DNA of 20,593 nt from a virus. Under the pieces are notes generated by a model. That model ran no database searches, was not told the DNA's origin, and worked only from the letters and a program-made list of their open reading frames with translations. Each line of letters starts with the position of its first letter. Position 1 is the stretch's first letter. The position numbers and the translations under genes are program-made. The stretch lies in IMG/VR virus record IMGVR_UViG_3300021375_000211, positions 1-20,593 of that record; one strand, written 5' to 3'. This document shows, one piece after another, positions 15,190 through 20,593 of the stretch.

Positions 15190-15343
15190 AGAGTTCTCCT
15201 TTCTCTTCTTGGCTCTTTAAATAATTGAGTTCTTCTACCAACTGCTCGATCCTCGGATCCGCGGTGTCTTCCCACAGTATATCATCGATCTCTTGGTTCA
15301 GTTCTTTAATCCGCGTTGGAATGTACGTCAGAAGGTTTTTCAT
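15173..15343 (-). CDS. Small acidic coiled-coil hypothetical protein, 56 aa
   Basis: The ATG at 15343 follows AAGGAG with five-base spacing; the TGA at 15173-15175 lies inside the next gene. The 56-residue product (MKNLLTYIPTRIKELNQEID..., ending GELYEPDF) is acidic and helical, with a probable coiled coil (LVEELNYLKSQEEKGEL). It fills what would otherwise be a 115-base gap. It overlaps its upstream neighbour by 38 bp and its downstream neighbour by 17 bp. No family recognised. The good ribosome binding site and gap-filling position support it. Confidence 0.6.
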   Translation of the reverse strand: MKNLLTYIPTRIKELNQEIDDILWEDTADPRIEQLVEELNYLKSQEEKGELYEPDF

Positions 15344-15653
15344 CCTTGCTCCTTGGTAAACCGTATCTTGATTTAATCTGACGCAAAGACTTAACGGTCA
15401 AGCCCATGATGTCAGCCGCATCGGTTAAAGAAAGCTCACGTTGCAGCAACTTGTTTAACATCACCGCATCCTTGGACAACGTCAACTTTGGACGCCCGCC
15501 CTTGTTCACAGAGGGATGCTTCTTGAATCCATTGCGAGCACTGTTGGACATGCCACCATTCCAACGCGGGTTCGCCGCCTCGTCCTTGATGTTCTGCTCC
15601 AACCATTTTGCTCGGTACAAATCCTCGTACTTAATGCGCTCAAACTCTGTCAT
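15306..15653 (-). CDS. HTH-containing hypothetical protein
   Basis: A 115-residue basic protein. Its C-terminal part, LSLTDAADIMGLTVKSLRQI (about 74-93), reads as a helix-turn-helix, so DNA binding is likely. The middle, NPRWNGGMSNSARNGFKKHP, is polar and Gly/Asn-rich. GGRPKLTLSKD resembles the linker before resolvase-type HTHs. The ATG at 15653 forms ATGA with the stop of the upstream gene; there is no strong ribosome binding site, so translation is probably coupled. It may be an operon regulator. Confidence 0.72.
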   Translation of the reverse strand: MTEFERIKYEDLYRAKWLEQNIKDEAANPRWNGGMSNSARNGFKKHPSVNKGGRPKLTLSKDAVMLNKLLQRELSLTDAADIMGLTVKSLRQIKSRYGLPRSKDEKPSDVHSNAD

Positions 15654-15838
15654 ATCTGCTTGCCCGATTCACGAAGATTCTTAACATATGTATCAAGCTC
15701 CTCACGCGCAGCGAATAACTCACGCTGTACATTGGGCCTCGCATCCCTGCGATACCGCTCCTCCTGTAACGCATCAACCTGACGCTTGAGCCAGTTCAAC
15801 TGAGCCGCTTGGAATCTAGTTAAATCACTGTCACCCAT
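15650..15838 (-). CDS. Small coiled-coil hypothetical protein, 62 aa
   Basis: A helical, highly charged 62-residue protein (LNWLKRQVDALQEERYRRDA, then REELDTYVKNLRESGKQI), most likely a dimeric coiled coil. The ATG at 15838 has GGAGGG eight bases upstream. It overlaps the upstream gene by 8 bp and the downstream HTH gene by ATGA. Function unknown; length and charge pattern resemble many small phage proteins of unknown role. Confidence 0.68.
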   Translation of the reverse strand: MGDSDLTRFQAAQLNWLKRQVDALQEERYRRDARPNVQRELFAAREELDTYVKNLRESGKQI

Positions 15839-16076
15839 TGCCTAATCCCTCCGGTCGAAGCCTCGGTCGTACCACCCTCGATGGCTTGTCTGTCACCTCA
15901 CAAAACATCATGATGTTGTTGCCGTACAAACTATAAAGCTCATTGTACAACGGCATCGCAATGTCCTGATCCATGACCGACTGACATTGAGCCTCGTTCT
16001 CAAACCAAACCACCGTCTCCATCTCAAGGTCCTGCATCTCATAATGCAGGACCAACGCTGTAAAATATTCAATCAC
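15831..16076 (-). CDS. Small hypothetical protein, 81 aa
   Basis: The GTG start at 16076 overlaps the upstream TGA as GTGA and has GAGG seven bases upstream. The product begins with a beta-like segment (MIEYFTALVLHYEMQDLEME) and has a middle with two Cys (NEAQCQSVMDQDIAMPLYNE; later MMFCEVTD). It ends in an Arg/Pro-rich tail (PSRVVRPRLRPEGLGNG). I recognise no family. The Cys residues are too far apart for an obvious metal site. Confidence 0.68.
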   Translation of the reverse strand: MIEYFTALVLHYEMQDLEMETVVWFENEAQCQSVMDQDIAMPLYNELYSLYGNNIMMFCEVTDKPSRVVRPRLRPEGLGNG

Positions 16077-16570
16077 GCAACTTCCTCCTCAACACCCCGC
16101 AACGTCTGAGCAATATCCTCCAAAGGACCCATGTCCAAACCGATGTTCTCAGCACACCCACGATATCTTGATAACCAAGATGCCATAGCCGTCGCCGCCT
16201 GTCTGCGTAATTCTTGTTGAGCATCACTGCTCTCAGGATCAAACCGCTCATACCCACCACCACTCTTGCGTAAACTCACAGGACTGATGAACGTAGGGTA
16301 CTCACGAACCGATAAACTAACCACCTGATCATTGGTCGTCGTGTCTTGAACCACGATCCTTAGACCACTCGCCATCTGACGAGCCAACTGGATCCGATGT
16401 TGACGCGCAGCTTCCGCATCATTCAGACTATAGAACCAATCATATGCCTCATGCTCAGGCTGTCCACCCAACCAATCCACAAACTCATGCGGAACAAACA
16501 TGTTGTTCCCAGATGCCGCTAGATATTCGTCAATAATTCTTTGACGTTCTTTCTTTGGAAAACCAGCCAT
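16073..16570 (-). CDS. Conserved hypothetical protein, 165 aa
   Basis: I chose the ATG at 16570 (MAGFPKKERQRIIDEYL) because GGAGAAAAGAA precedes it. The frame stays open to 16690, but those extra 40 codons are repeat-array sequence (Arg/Gly/Ser-rich) and not credible protein. The N-terminal part contains NNMFVPHEFVDWLGGQPEHE and YDWFYSLNDAEAARQHRI. The C-terminal part has SVREYPTFISP, a Gly-rich turn RKSGGGYERFDP and a final helix MASWLSRYRG. I associate this pattern with hypothetical proteins of alphaproteobacterial phages and genomes. Function unknown. It is the first gene after the noncoding array and begins the run of seven small coupled genes. Confidence 0.78.
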   Translation of the reverse strand: MAGFPKKERQRIIDEYLAASGNNMFVPHEFVDWLGGQPEHEAYDWFYSLNDAEAARQHRIQLARQMASGLRIVVQDTTTNDQVVSLSVREYPTFISPVSLRKSGGGYERFDPESSDAQQELRRQAATAMASWLSRYRGCAENIGLDMGPLEDIAQTLRGVEEEVA

Positions 16571-16599
16571 TTCTTTTCTCCTTATATAGCTGTTTAATT

Positions 16600-17109
16600 G
16601 ACCGCCGCGCCTTGCCCCGACGTAACTTACCGTTCGCCGCCTCCCCGCGCCATGACCGCCGTACCGTGACCGCGACCCGACTGACCGCAACGTAACTCGT
16701 CATACCGCGCCTCGACCGCCTTAACAAACAATACCAAAACCAATAAAACCGAAACACATCTCGCCCCGACCGCCATGACACGACCTGACAGAACCCGACA
16801 TACCTCAACTTATCATTCCATGACCGCCGTACCGTGACCATAACTTAACCGAACACATCACACCTCACCTAGAGTGACCCCGACCGCCTTGCTGCACCGT
16901 AACTCTCCACGACCAACCATGTCTTACCGGACCCCGACCGCCTAACCAAAACGGGCCATGCCTGTGCCGCGCCCCAACTCAACGAACCCGTCCAAACCGG
17001 ACCGTGCCCCGACCGTCTTAACCCGACTTGCCATAACCGACCTTGTCACACCTCGACCGCCTGACCCAACCGGACCGTACCCCGCCCTAACCGAACGTGC
17101 TCGACCGCA
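16600..17109. repeat. Noncoding periodic repeat array (CCNYGACCGCC core every ~54-60 bp)
   Basis: The exact heptamer GACCGCC starts at 16600, 16654, 16714, 16768, 16822, 16882, 16936 and 17055, with variants at 17011 (GACCGTC) and 17103 (GACCGCA). Most copies are preceded by CC(C/T/A)(C/T). The first seven are spaced 54, 60, 54, 54, 60, 54, so the pattern repeats every 168 bp. A 22-bp identical block occurs at 16650-16671 and again at 16818-16839, exactly 168 bp apart. Between cores the plus strand is C/A-rich and G/T-poor and full of ACC/CCG words, often in 6-base phase. No reading frame crosses the region, so the whole 16571-17140 gap is noncoding. It could be a replication origin, a recombination or packaging site, or a structured RNA on the minus strand. 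It is not a standard CRISPR array. Confidence 0.8.
16650..16839 (+). repeat. 22-bp direct repeat, copies 168 bp apart
   Basis: Positions 16650-16671 and 16818-16839 are identical (CCATGACCGCC followed by GTACCGTGACC). This is the longest exact repeat seen in the array. It falls exactly on its 168-bp super-period, supporting growth by duplication of a three-unit block. Confidence 0.85.
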
Positions 17110-17140
17110 CCTCACCCAGACCGTGTAACCTTGACCAAAT

Positions 17141-17165
17141 GGATGGGGGCTCGCGGCCCCCATCC
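17141..17165 (-). terminator. GC-rich hairpin after the RAMP-like gene
   Basis: GGATGGGGGC (17141-17150) and GCCCCCATCC (17156-17165) form a perfect 10-bp stem with a 5-base loop, three bases after the stop of the 258-residue gene. On the minus strand only ATTTGG follows, so the U-tract is weak. It marks the boundary between the gene and the repeat array and may also stabilise the mRNA 3' end. Confidence 0.6.
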
Positions 17166-17168
17166 TTC

Positions 17169-17945
17169 TTACGCAACTAAAGTAATATCACGACGGGATC
17201 TCTCCTCCGCCATGAACTGCATCAACTCCTCAGTCTGCTCATCCGCAAACACAGGGTTGTCCATCGCATCCTGCTGAACCGCTCGATCCTCCAACATCAA
17301 CTCATCCCACTCACTCTGAAATGAACCCATGCTGTCCTCAGTCAGAACTTGGAACGTGCCAAACGATCCTCGGCCCTTCTCCTGCCGGAAGTCTCCAATC
17401 CCAACAATCGATCCCGCATTCGTCAATAACGACACAATCGAATACGCAGACAGGGTTGGTTGTACATACGCAATGTCAACCTCCGCACACCAACGAGGCA
17501 AGTAAGCCCGCGTCCGCATGTCCGGCGTCTTGTTCATGTCCGCAGAGCGAACCATGTCAATCTTTAACTGAGGCTTGCCCCATATCTGAACATGCGTCTG
17601 AGGTAAAAAAATCAACCGCTGCACACTCGTCTTCGTAATACCATCAGTCTCCAACGCAGCCGTAGCCATCGCGCCCTTGACCCCTGGAGCAGGGAAACAT
17701 AACAACGTATCCCCAAAAGACTTCTTGTAAACCGAATCACGAAACTCCTGCTCAGGATTGTGCTTGATCTCTTTCTTCTGCGCCGCAGTCTTGCGACCCC
17801 CACCAATCAACAAATCACGCATAGCCTTGCTGCTCATGCTGTTGAAATACAACGGGGTAGTGCCCATCATCCGAAGTTTAACGCGACCCTGCTTCAATGG
17901 TTGAATTTCCAATGCAGACTCTTGTGGTGCTTTCTTCGTTGCCAT
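17169..17945 (-). CDS. Conserved phage protein with RAMP/Cas7-like motifs
   Basis: A 258-residue protein; the ATG at 17945 has AAGGAG seven bases upstream. Its N-terminal strand is VKLRMMGTTPLYFN (22-35). A segment FPAPGVKGAMATAAL (84-98) resembles the P-G-S-x-x-K-G element of RAMP proteins. A glycine loop GIGDFRQEKGRGSFG (182-196) resembles the RAMP G-h-G-x-x-R-x-x-x-G-x-G pattern, followed by a strand TFQV. I recall similar phage/prophage proteins of unknown function with the same GxGDxRxEKGxGxFG loop. The RAMP/Cas7 relationship is my inference from motifs and order. The C-terminal ~50 residues are acidic. It is separated from downstream genes by a hairpin and the repeat array. RNA or ssDNA binding would be the expected role. 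Confidence 0.8.
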   Translation of the reverse strand: MATKKAPQESALEIQPLKQGRVKLRMMGTTPLYFNSMSSKAMRDLLIGGGRKTAAQKKEIKHNPEQEFRDSVYKKSFGDTLLCFPAPGVKGAMATAALETDGITKTSVQRLIFLPQTHVQIWGKPQLKIDMVRSADMNKTPDMRTRAYLPRWCAEVDIAYVQPTLSAYSIVSLLTNAGSIVGIGDFRQEKGRGSFGTFQVLTEDSMGSFQSEWDELMLEDRAVQQDAMDNPVFADEQTEELMQFMAEERSRRDITLVA

Positions 17946-18007
17946 GTGTTTTCTCCTTACTTGGCTTCTAGTTGATAGTAACTTGTTTGTGACATGCGCT
18001 CTGCGCG

Positions 18008-18259
18008 TTAGTCAAGAACTTTTTTCACAATCCAAACGCCCTCGCGCCCAGACTTCTTTCCAGTGTCCACAATTAAACCAGCCTTGTGTAACTGAGTCAT
18101 CGTCGCCCGAACAATCGTAAGCTTCAATCCCGTGCGGTCCGACAACTGCTTCGCAGTCCCCGCTCCTCGGTCCAACTCACCCAAGATCTGCTCCTTGCGC
18201 GTCAACTTCTTATTGCTCCGACGCTTGCGCGTCAGACGTTGCCAAAATTCTCTAATCAT
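18008..18259 (-). CDS. Winged-helix DNA-binding protein, 83 aa
   Basis: A strongly basic N terminus (MIREFWQRLTRKRRSNKK) leads into a winged helix: LTRKEQILGEL (helix 1), GTAKQLSDRTGL (helix 2), TIVRATMTQLHKAGLI (recognition helix) and a wing ending REGVWIVKKVLD. This is a MarR/IclR-type small DNA-binding domain. The ATG at 18259 overlaps the 28-residue gene stop as ATGA and has GGAG eight bases upstream. It probably regulates the accessory operon or the RAMP-like gene just downstream. The 62-base gap after it (17946-18007) holds the next ribosome binding site and a weak GCGC dyad. Confidence 0.8.
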   Translation of the reverse strand: MIREFWQRLTRKRRSNKKLTRKEQILGELDRGAGTAKQLSDRTGLKLTIVRATMTQLHKAGLIVDTGKKSGREGVWIVKKVLD

Positions 18260-18342
18260 TTCTTCTTCTCCTCTTCTGTTAAACTCCTAAACACTTTGCG
18301 AAATACCGCATCCAACATATCTTCCATGTCCTGCGCTGTCAT
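18256..18342 (-). CDS. 28-residue microprotein coupled on both sides
   Basis: The ATG at 18342 overlaps the upstream TGA as TGATG, has GGAGGAGG just upstream, and the TGA at 18256-18258 overlaps the next ATG as ATGA. The product (MTAQDMEDMLDAVFRKVFRS plus an acidic/Lys-rich tail) would form one amphipathic helix. Its Lys/Glu-rich 3' end carries the ribosome binding site of the winged-helix gene. It may be a real microprotein or a leader that serves only to couple translation. Confidence 0.55.
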   Translation of the reverse strand: MTAQDMEDMLDAVFRKVFRSLTEEEKKK

Positions 18343-18791
18343 CACGCCTCCTCCAATACATCTTCAGGATCCCACGAACGATCCTCACCATGATGATACT
18401 CACCCTCAAACATACCACCCTCGTCCTGATACTCCGCCTGAACCTCGATGCCCATCGCATGCAACCTATCCCACACCGGAATAGGCGCACCCCATGCCGT
18501 CCAACAGCGGAACGAGAACCACGCAACCTTCTTGTCATCTGAATACTCAAGACCATCCTCGTCGATCTCCGCATCACAAACATCCCACTTCGTACCCCAG
18601 TTCTTGGCTCTCCACTCGTACCAATCAGGCATGACCTGATCCGGCTGCGTCTGCTTGGCCCACACCTCAAATGGCATGGGTGCAATGGTGCTACAAAACT
18701 CAGGCTCATCCTTCGATAACGCAGCATGTAAGTGCTGGATCAAATGGGTCGGCCCGTGAAGGTACACACCTTGATAACAATGATTAGGCAT
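18342..18791 (-). CDS. Api92-like (DUF1281 / ferredoxin-like) phage protein
   Basis: A 149-residue protein starting at the ATG at 18791 ([14 protein letters not shown]) with GGAG seven bases upstream; a TTG 24 bases earlier is less likely. Family signs are the M-P-N-x-C opening, the IAPMPFEVW block, the DWYEWRAKNWGTKWD motif and WTAWGAPIPVWDRL. These match the Api92-like ferredoxin-fold family found in phages and on plasmids, including anti-defence regions. Its function is not known to me. It overlaps the methyltransferase by 8 bp. The C terminus is acidic. Confidence 0.85.
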   Translation of the reverse strand: MPNHCYQGVYLHGPTHLIQHLHAALSKDEPEFCSTIAPMPFEVWAKQTQPDQVMPDWYEWRAKNWGTKWDVCDAEIDEDGLEYSDDKKVAWFSFRCWTAWGAPIPVWDRLHAMGIEVQAEYQDEGGMFEGEYHHGEDRSWDPEDVLEEA

Positions 18792-19782
18792 CTGCTGTCT
18801 CCATATAACTTTCAATTAATCCTTGCGCGACTTGCGCCGTGATCGCGTTGCCATAGGCGCGCAATCGTCCCACGCGGGAGGTAGCCCCATTAACCAACGG
18901 GAATGAGCCGGATCTAACTGGCCTCCACTTTCCATCCCTGCATCCAAGCCAGTCAACATCTCCCCAGAAGCCGTTAGTCTTATCGGCCCCGCCATCTTCG
19001 ACATCTGAGTCAAACTGCTCCCCGACATCTTGGCCGTGATCCCACTGCCGCCCCGCGTCCCGTCCGAGGCTGATGGTGTGGTCCACCCCGTGGTCAAAGA
19101 CGCTATCGCCCCCAACCCGTTCTGAAAATCCTCCCGATACCGATTGCAATCCTTCGTCGCGTTGTTCGCTGTCGGCGTGGGCCACCCCACCAACTGAGCC
19201 GCCACATCCAACGTGTCCGTGCTGATCTTGCCGTTGCGTATCCGACCCCCTATGTAACCGCCCTTGTGATCCCGCGTCGTCGGCGTCGGCCACGAACCAA
19301 AGCCGTTGCCGGATGTGCGGGGCGCCGAAGCCCGCAGAGCACAAATCAAAAGCCCCGAAGGCGTAGTCCTCTCCTTCCATGTCAGCTTGTACAAGGTCGA
19401 GCCAACCAAGCCCGTCTTTGCTCGCAACCTGCTCTCCAAAGATCGTTGAAGGGCGGCACTCCGCGATGAGGTGGTGCCAGTGAGGCCAGAGGTGCCGCTC
19501 GTCAAGCACCCCCTTTCTTGTGCCGCTCTGGCTGAAAGGTTGGCAGGGACATGAGCCCGTCCACACAGGCCGCTCGTCATCCCATCCCGCGGAGCGGAGC
19601 GCGTGGCTCCAGATTCCAATCCCCGCGAAGAAGTGACACTGAGTAAATTCAAAAAGTTCTTCTGGTCTGACATCACTAATACTCCTCTCGTCAACCACAC
19701 CATCAGCAATGTGGCCCGCCTTAATTAATTCCCGCAACCATGACGCCGCATAAGGATCGATCTCATTGTAATAAGCACTCAT
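18784..19782 (-). CDS. dcm: DNA C5-cytosine methyltransferase (phage Dcm type)
   Basis: A 332-residue C5-methyltransferase that adds a methyl group to cytosine in DNA, probably to protect phage DNA from host restriction. Motif I is [12 protein letters not shown] (51-62), motif [14 protein letters not shown] with catalytic Cys80, motif VI FGEQVAS (EQV rather than ENV, 115-121) and motif [12 protein letters not shown] (158-165). The last motif is [14 protein letters not shown] (307-320). The target-recognition region (~166-285) is unusually rich in Gly, Asp, His and Ser. That probably reflects a second open frame in the same DNA. The ATG at 19782 is preceded by AAGGAG at eight bases and overlaps the upstream stop as ATGA. 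No cognate endonuclease is in the window, so it acts as an orphan. Target sequence unknown. Confidence 0.95.
   Translation of the reverse strand: MSAYYNEIDPYAASWLRELIKAGHIADGVVDERSISDVRPEELFEFTQCHFFAGIGIWSHALRSAGWDDERPVWTGSCPCQPFSQSGTRKGVLDERHLWPHWHHLIAECRPSTIFGEQVASKDGLGWLDLVQADMEGEDYAFGAFDLCSAGFGAPHIRQRLWFVADADDAGSQGRLHRGSDTQRQDQHGHVGCGGSVGGVAHADSEQRDEGLQSVSGGFSERVGGDSVFDHGVDHTISLGRDAGRQWDHGQDVGEQFDSDVEDGGADKTNGFWGDVDWLGCRDGKWRPVRSGSFPLVNGATSRVGRLRAYGNAITAQVAQGLIESYMETADA
18816..19673 (-). CDS. Long overlapping gene inside the methyltransferase (alternate frame, 285 aa)
   Basis: A second frame on the same strand is open for nearly the whole methyltransferase. The ATG at 19673 ([10 protein letters not shown]) has AGGAG eight bases upstream, inside the methyltransferase codons. 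The 285-residue product is Ser/Thr/Arg-rich. It contains [12 protein letters not shown] (75-86), [16 protein letters not shown] (92-107), repeats [16 protein letters not shown] and WTTPSASD, and a C-terminal block [20 protein letters not shown]. These motifs resemble widespread phage hypothetical proteins with WPTPT repeats and an L-N-P-x-x-x-x-W-L-M-G-x-P ending, some of which I recall as independent genes. So this may be a true dual-coding pair, although it could also be a passive shadow of a conserved gene. Confidence 0.45.
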   Translation of the reverse strand: MSDQKNFLNLLSVTSSRGLESGATRSAPRDGMTSGLCGRAHVPANLSARAAQERGCLTSGTSGLTGTTSSRSAALQRSLESRLRAKTGLVGSTLYKLTWKERTTPSGLLICALRASAPRTSGNGFGSWPTPTTRDHKGGYIGGRIRNGKISTDTLDVAAQLVGWPTPTANNATKDCNRYREDFQNGLGAIASLTTGWTTPSASDGTRGGSGITAKMSGSSLTQMSKMAGPIRLTASGEMLTGLDAGMESGGQLDPAHSRWLMGLPPAWDDCAPMATRSRRKSRKD

Positions 19783-19943
19783 GAAAACCGCTCCTTCAAT
19801 CGCTTGGCGGCTTCCAACCTACTGTGAAGCTCCTCATGCTCCCAAGGCTCCGCATCACTGTCCAACCAAACATCCTCCAGATGCTCAATCATATGATCAA
19901 TCGCAACACGCAACACTGCAAACTCTAAATTTGGCAAAACCAT
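19779..19943 (-). CDS. Small acidic helical protein upstream of the methyltransferase, 54 aa
   Basis: The ATG at 19943 overlaps the TAA of the upstream gene (TAATG) and has GGAAGG seven bases upstream. The TGA at 19779-19781 overlaps the methyltransferase ATG (ATGA). The 54-residue product (MVLPNLEFAVLRVAIDHMIE..., ending [13 protein letters not shown]) is acidic and probably two helices. It fills the only gap between its neighbours and is coupled on both sides. Function unknown. Confidence 0.65.
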   Translation of the reverse strand: MVLPNLEFAVLRVAIDHMIEHLEDVWLDSDAEPWEHEELHSRLEAAKRLKERFS

Positions 19944-20446
19944 TATGTCGCCTTCCAAATCTCTAACGCATCAGCAAACGGCATGTCGTTCAAGATCCGA
20001 CGGCCATTGACCCACGAGCCGTCAGTCACAGTAGGATAATACTTGGAGCCATACACACCATCTTCACCCTCCTTCTGAAACAAAATGTTGCTCTTCAGCT
20101 TGCGCTTCAATTCACGACCCGTCAAAAAATCATTGACTTGATCACAACACCACGACTCCAACGTCTGAGGCAAAGTATCATGAACCATAACACCATACGC
20201 GTCCTCATAACTAAAAGGTGAAGGAGGCAACGATTCAAAATACTCTTCAATAGATTTCATTACCAAACGGTAATCACGACTGTCACCCTTGAACTTAGGA
20301 TGATCATAGTCACGGTCACAACCACCATGACCATCATTACTCACAACAGCAACAGGCTTGCCATCCACATATAGATTGGCCTGATAACAATGAGTCTCCT
20401 CAGAAGCCCACGCAGTATGCTTGATAGATTTTAATTCAAGTTTCAT
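19943..20446 (-). CDS. Conserved phage hypothetical protein, 167 aa
   Basis: The ATG at 20446 has GGAAGGAAAG seven or so bases upstream. The N-terminal part (MKLELKSIKHTAWASEETHC, then YQANLYVDGKPVAVVSNDGHGGCD) looks like a beta sheet with a conserved D-G-x-x-x-x-V-S-N-D-G-x-G-G motif. I remember this from phage proteins of unknown function. A helical middle follows (KSIEEYFESLPP, LESWCCDQVNDFLTGRELKR), then a C-terminal strand region. No catalytic motif is evident. It is the first gene of the accessory operon visible here. Confidence 0.8.
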   Translation of the reverse strand: MKLELKSIKHTAWASEETHCYQANLYVDGKPVAVVSNDGHGGCDRDYDHPKFKGDSRDYRLVMKSIEEYFESLPPSPFSYEDAYGVMVHDTLPQTLESWCCDQVNDFLTGRELKRKLKSNILFQKEGEDGVYGSKYYPTVTDGSWVNGRRILNDMPFADALEIWKAT

Positions 20447-20483
20447 AAGTCTTTCCTTCCTTGTTTACTTGTTGAATACATGC

Positions 20484-20512
20484 AAGCTATTGCACCTCGG
20501 TCCTCGGGTCAA
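20484..20512 (-). promoter_or_regulatory. Weak candidate promoter of the accessory operon
   Basis: On the minus strand TTGACC (20512-20507) is followed after 17 bases by TAGCTT (20489-20484), about 40 bases before the 167-residue gene. The -10 match is poor. The rest of 20447-20593 is noncoding: it holds GTTAC direct repeats (20532-20545) and a T-rich end with 13 consecutive T's (20575-20587). Confidence 0.3.
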
Positions 20513-20593
20513 GGACTTTTTGCAAGCAGCGGTTACGCGAGTTACACTATAGACACTTCCCCAGAGATTTTTTGTTTTTTTTTTTTTCATTCA

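Noticed and set aside
16571-16690. N-terminal extension of the 165-residue protein into the array
   Set aside because: The frame is open, but the extra residues are Arg/Gly/Ser-rich array translation, and the ATG at 16570 has a good ribosome binding site.
16600-17109. CRISPR array
   Set aside because: Regular spacing suggested it, but the conserved core is only 7-11 bases. The intervening sequences share the same C/A bias and words, spacing falls to 75, 44 and 48 at one end, and no cas1/cas2 or leader is present.
16942-17163. 73-residue minus-strand frame in the array
   Set aside because: No ribosome binding site, Gly/Arg/Val-rich composition that simply reflects GGT-rich repeats, and it overlaps the terminator hairpin.
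20520-20560. T7-like single-subunit polymerase promoter (CACTATAG-like sequence)
   Set aside because: Only a short ACACTATAGA match on the plus strand, not repeated elsewhere in the window, and no phage RNA polymerase gene is visible here.
20465-20590. 41-residue minus-strand frame starting ATG followed by poly-A
   Set aside because: No visible ribosome binding site, runs of Lys from the homopolymer, and it covers the candidate promoter region.

Overview
The window is a 20.6 kb piece of a tailed double-stranded DNA bacteriophage genome. It carries a phage replication module (family A DNA polymerase, AEP-type primase, SF1 and SNF2 helicases, an SSB-like protein), large virion-type proteins, a phage-type cytosine methyltransferase, many short overlapping genes and almost no intergenic space. 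Several hypothetical proteins resemble ones I associate with phages and prophages of Alphaproteobacteria, and the polymerase and helicase set is common in marine viral metagenomes. An alphaproteobacterial, possibly marine host is therefore an inference, not something the sequence proves. No terminase, portal, capsid, integrase, lysis gene or tRNA is visible here.

Layout. (1) 1-5746, plus strand: the end of a late/structural module, with a 5'-truncated acidic protein followed by a 1374-residue probable virion (ejection-type) protein. (2) 5740-12845, minus strand: a replication operon read right to left. Its order is a coiled-coil protein, an SSB-like protein, a terminator-like hairpin, AEP primase, an AlpA-type HTH protein, an SF1 helicase, a small DUF6378-like protein, DNA polymerase A (Leu at the position equivalent to E. 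coli 762) and a 68-residue protein. It converges on the structural module with a 7-base overlap. (3) 12922-14609, plus strand: an isolated two-gene cassette, an SNF2-type helicase and a small basic protein, divergent from the replication operon. (4) 14607-20593, minus strand: an accessory operon of mostly small coupled genes. In transcription order these are a 167-residue hypothetical, a 54-residue protein, a C5-cytosine methyltransferase (with a long second reading frame inside it that has its own ribosome binding site), an Api92-like protein, a 28-residue protein, a winged-helix protein and a 258-residue protein with RAMP/Cas7-like motifs. A GC-rich hairpin and a ~570-base noncoding repeat array follow, then seven short genes ending in a ribbon-helix-helix protein and a clear U-tract terminator.

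The features least explained by known biology are four. One is the noncoding array at 16600-17109: a CCNYGACCGCC core recurs at 54/60/54/54/60/54 bp (a 168-bp super-period), on a strongly strand-asymmetric C/A-rich background. The second is its neighbour with a RAMP-like glycine loop. The third is the dual-frame methyltransferase locus. The fourth is a 10-bp perfect inverted repeat that would mask the ribosome binding site of the ribbon-helix-helix gene. Many genes are joined by ATGA, GTGA, TGATG or TAATG overlaps, so translation is probably coupled along both minus-strand operons.
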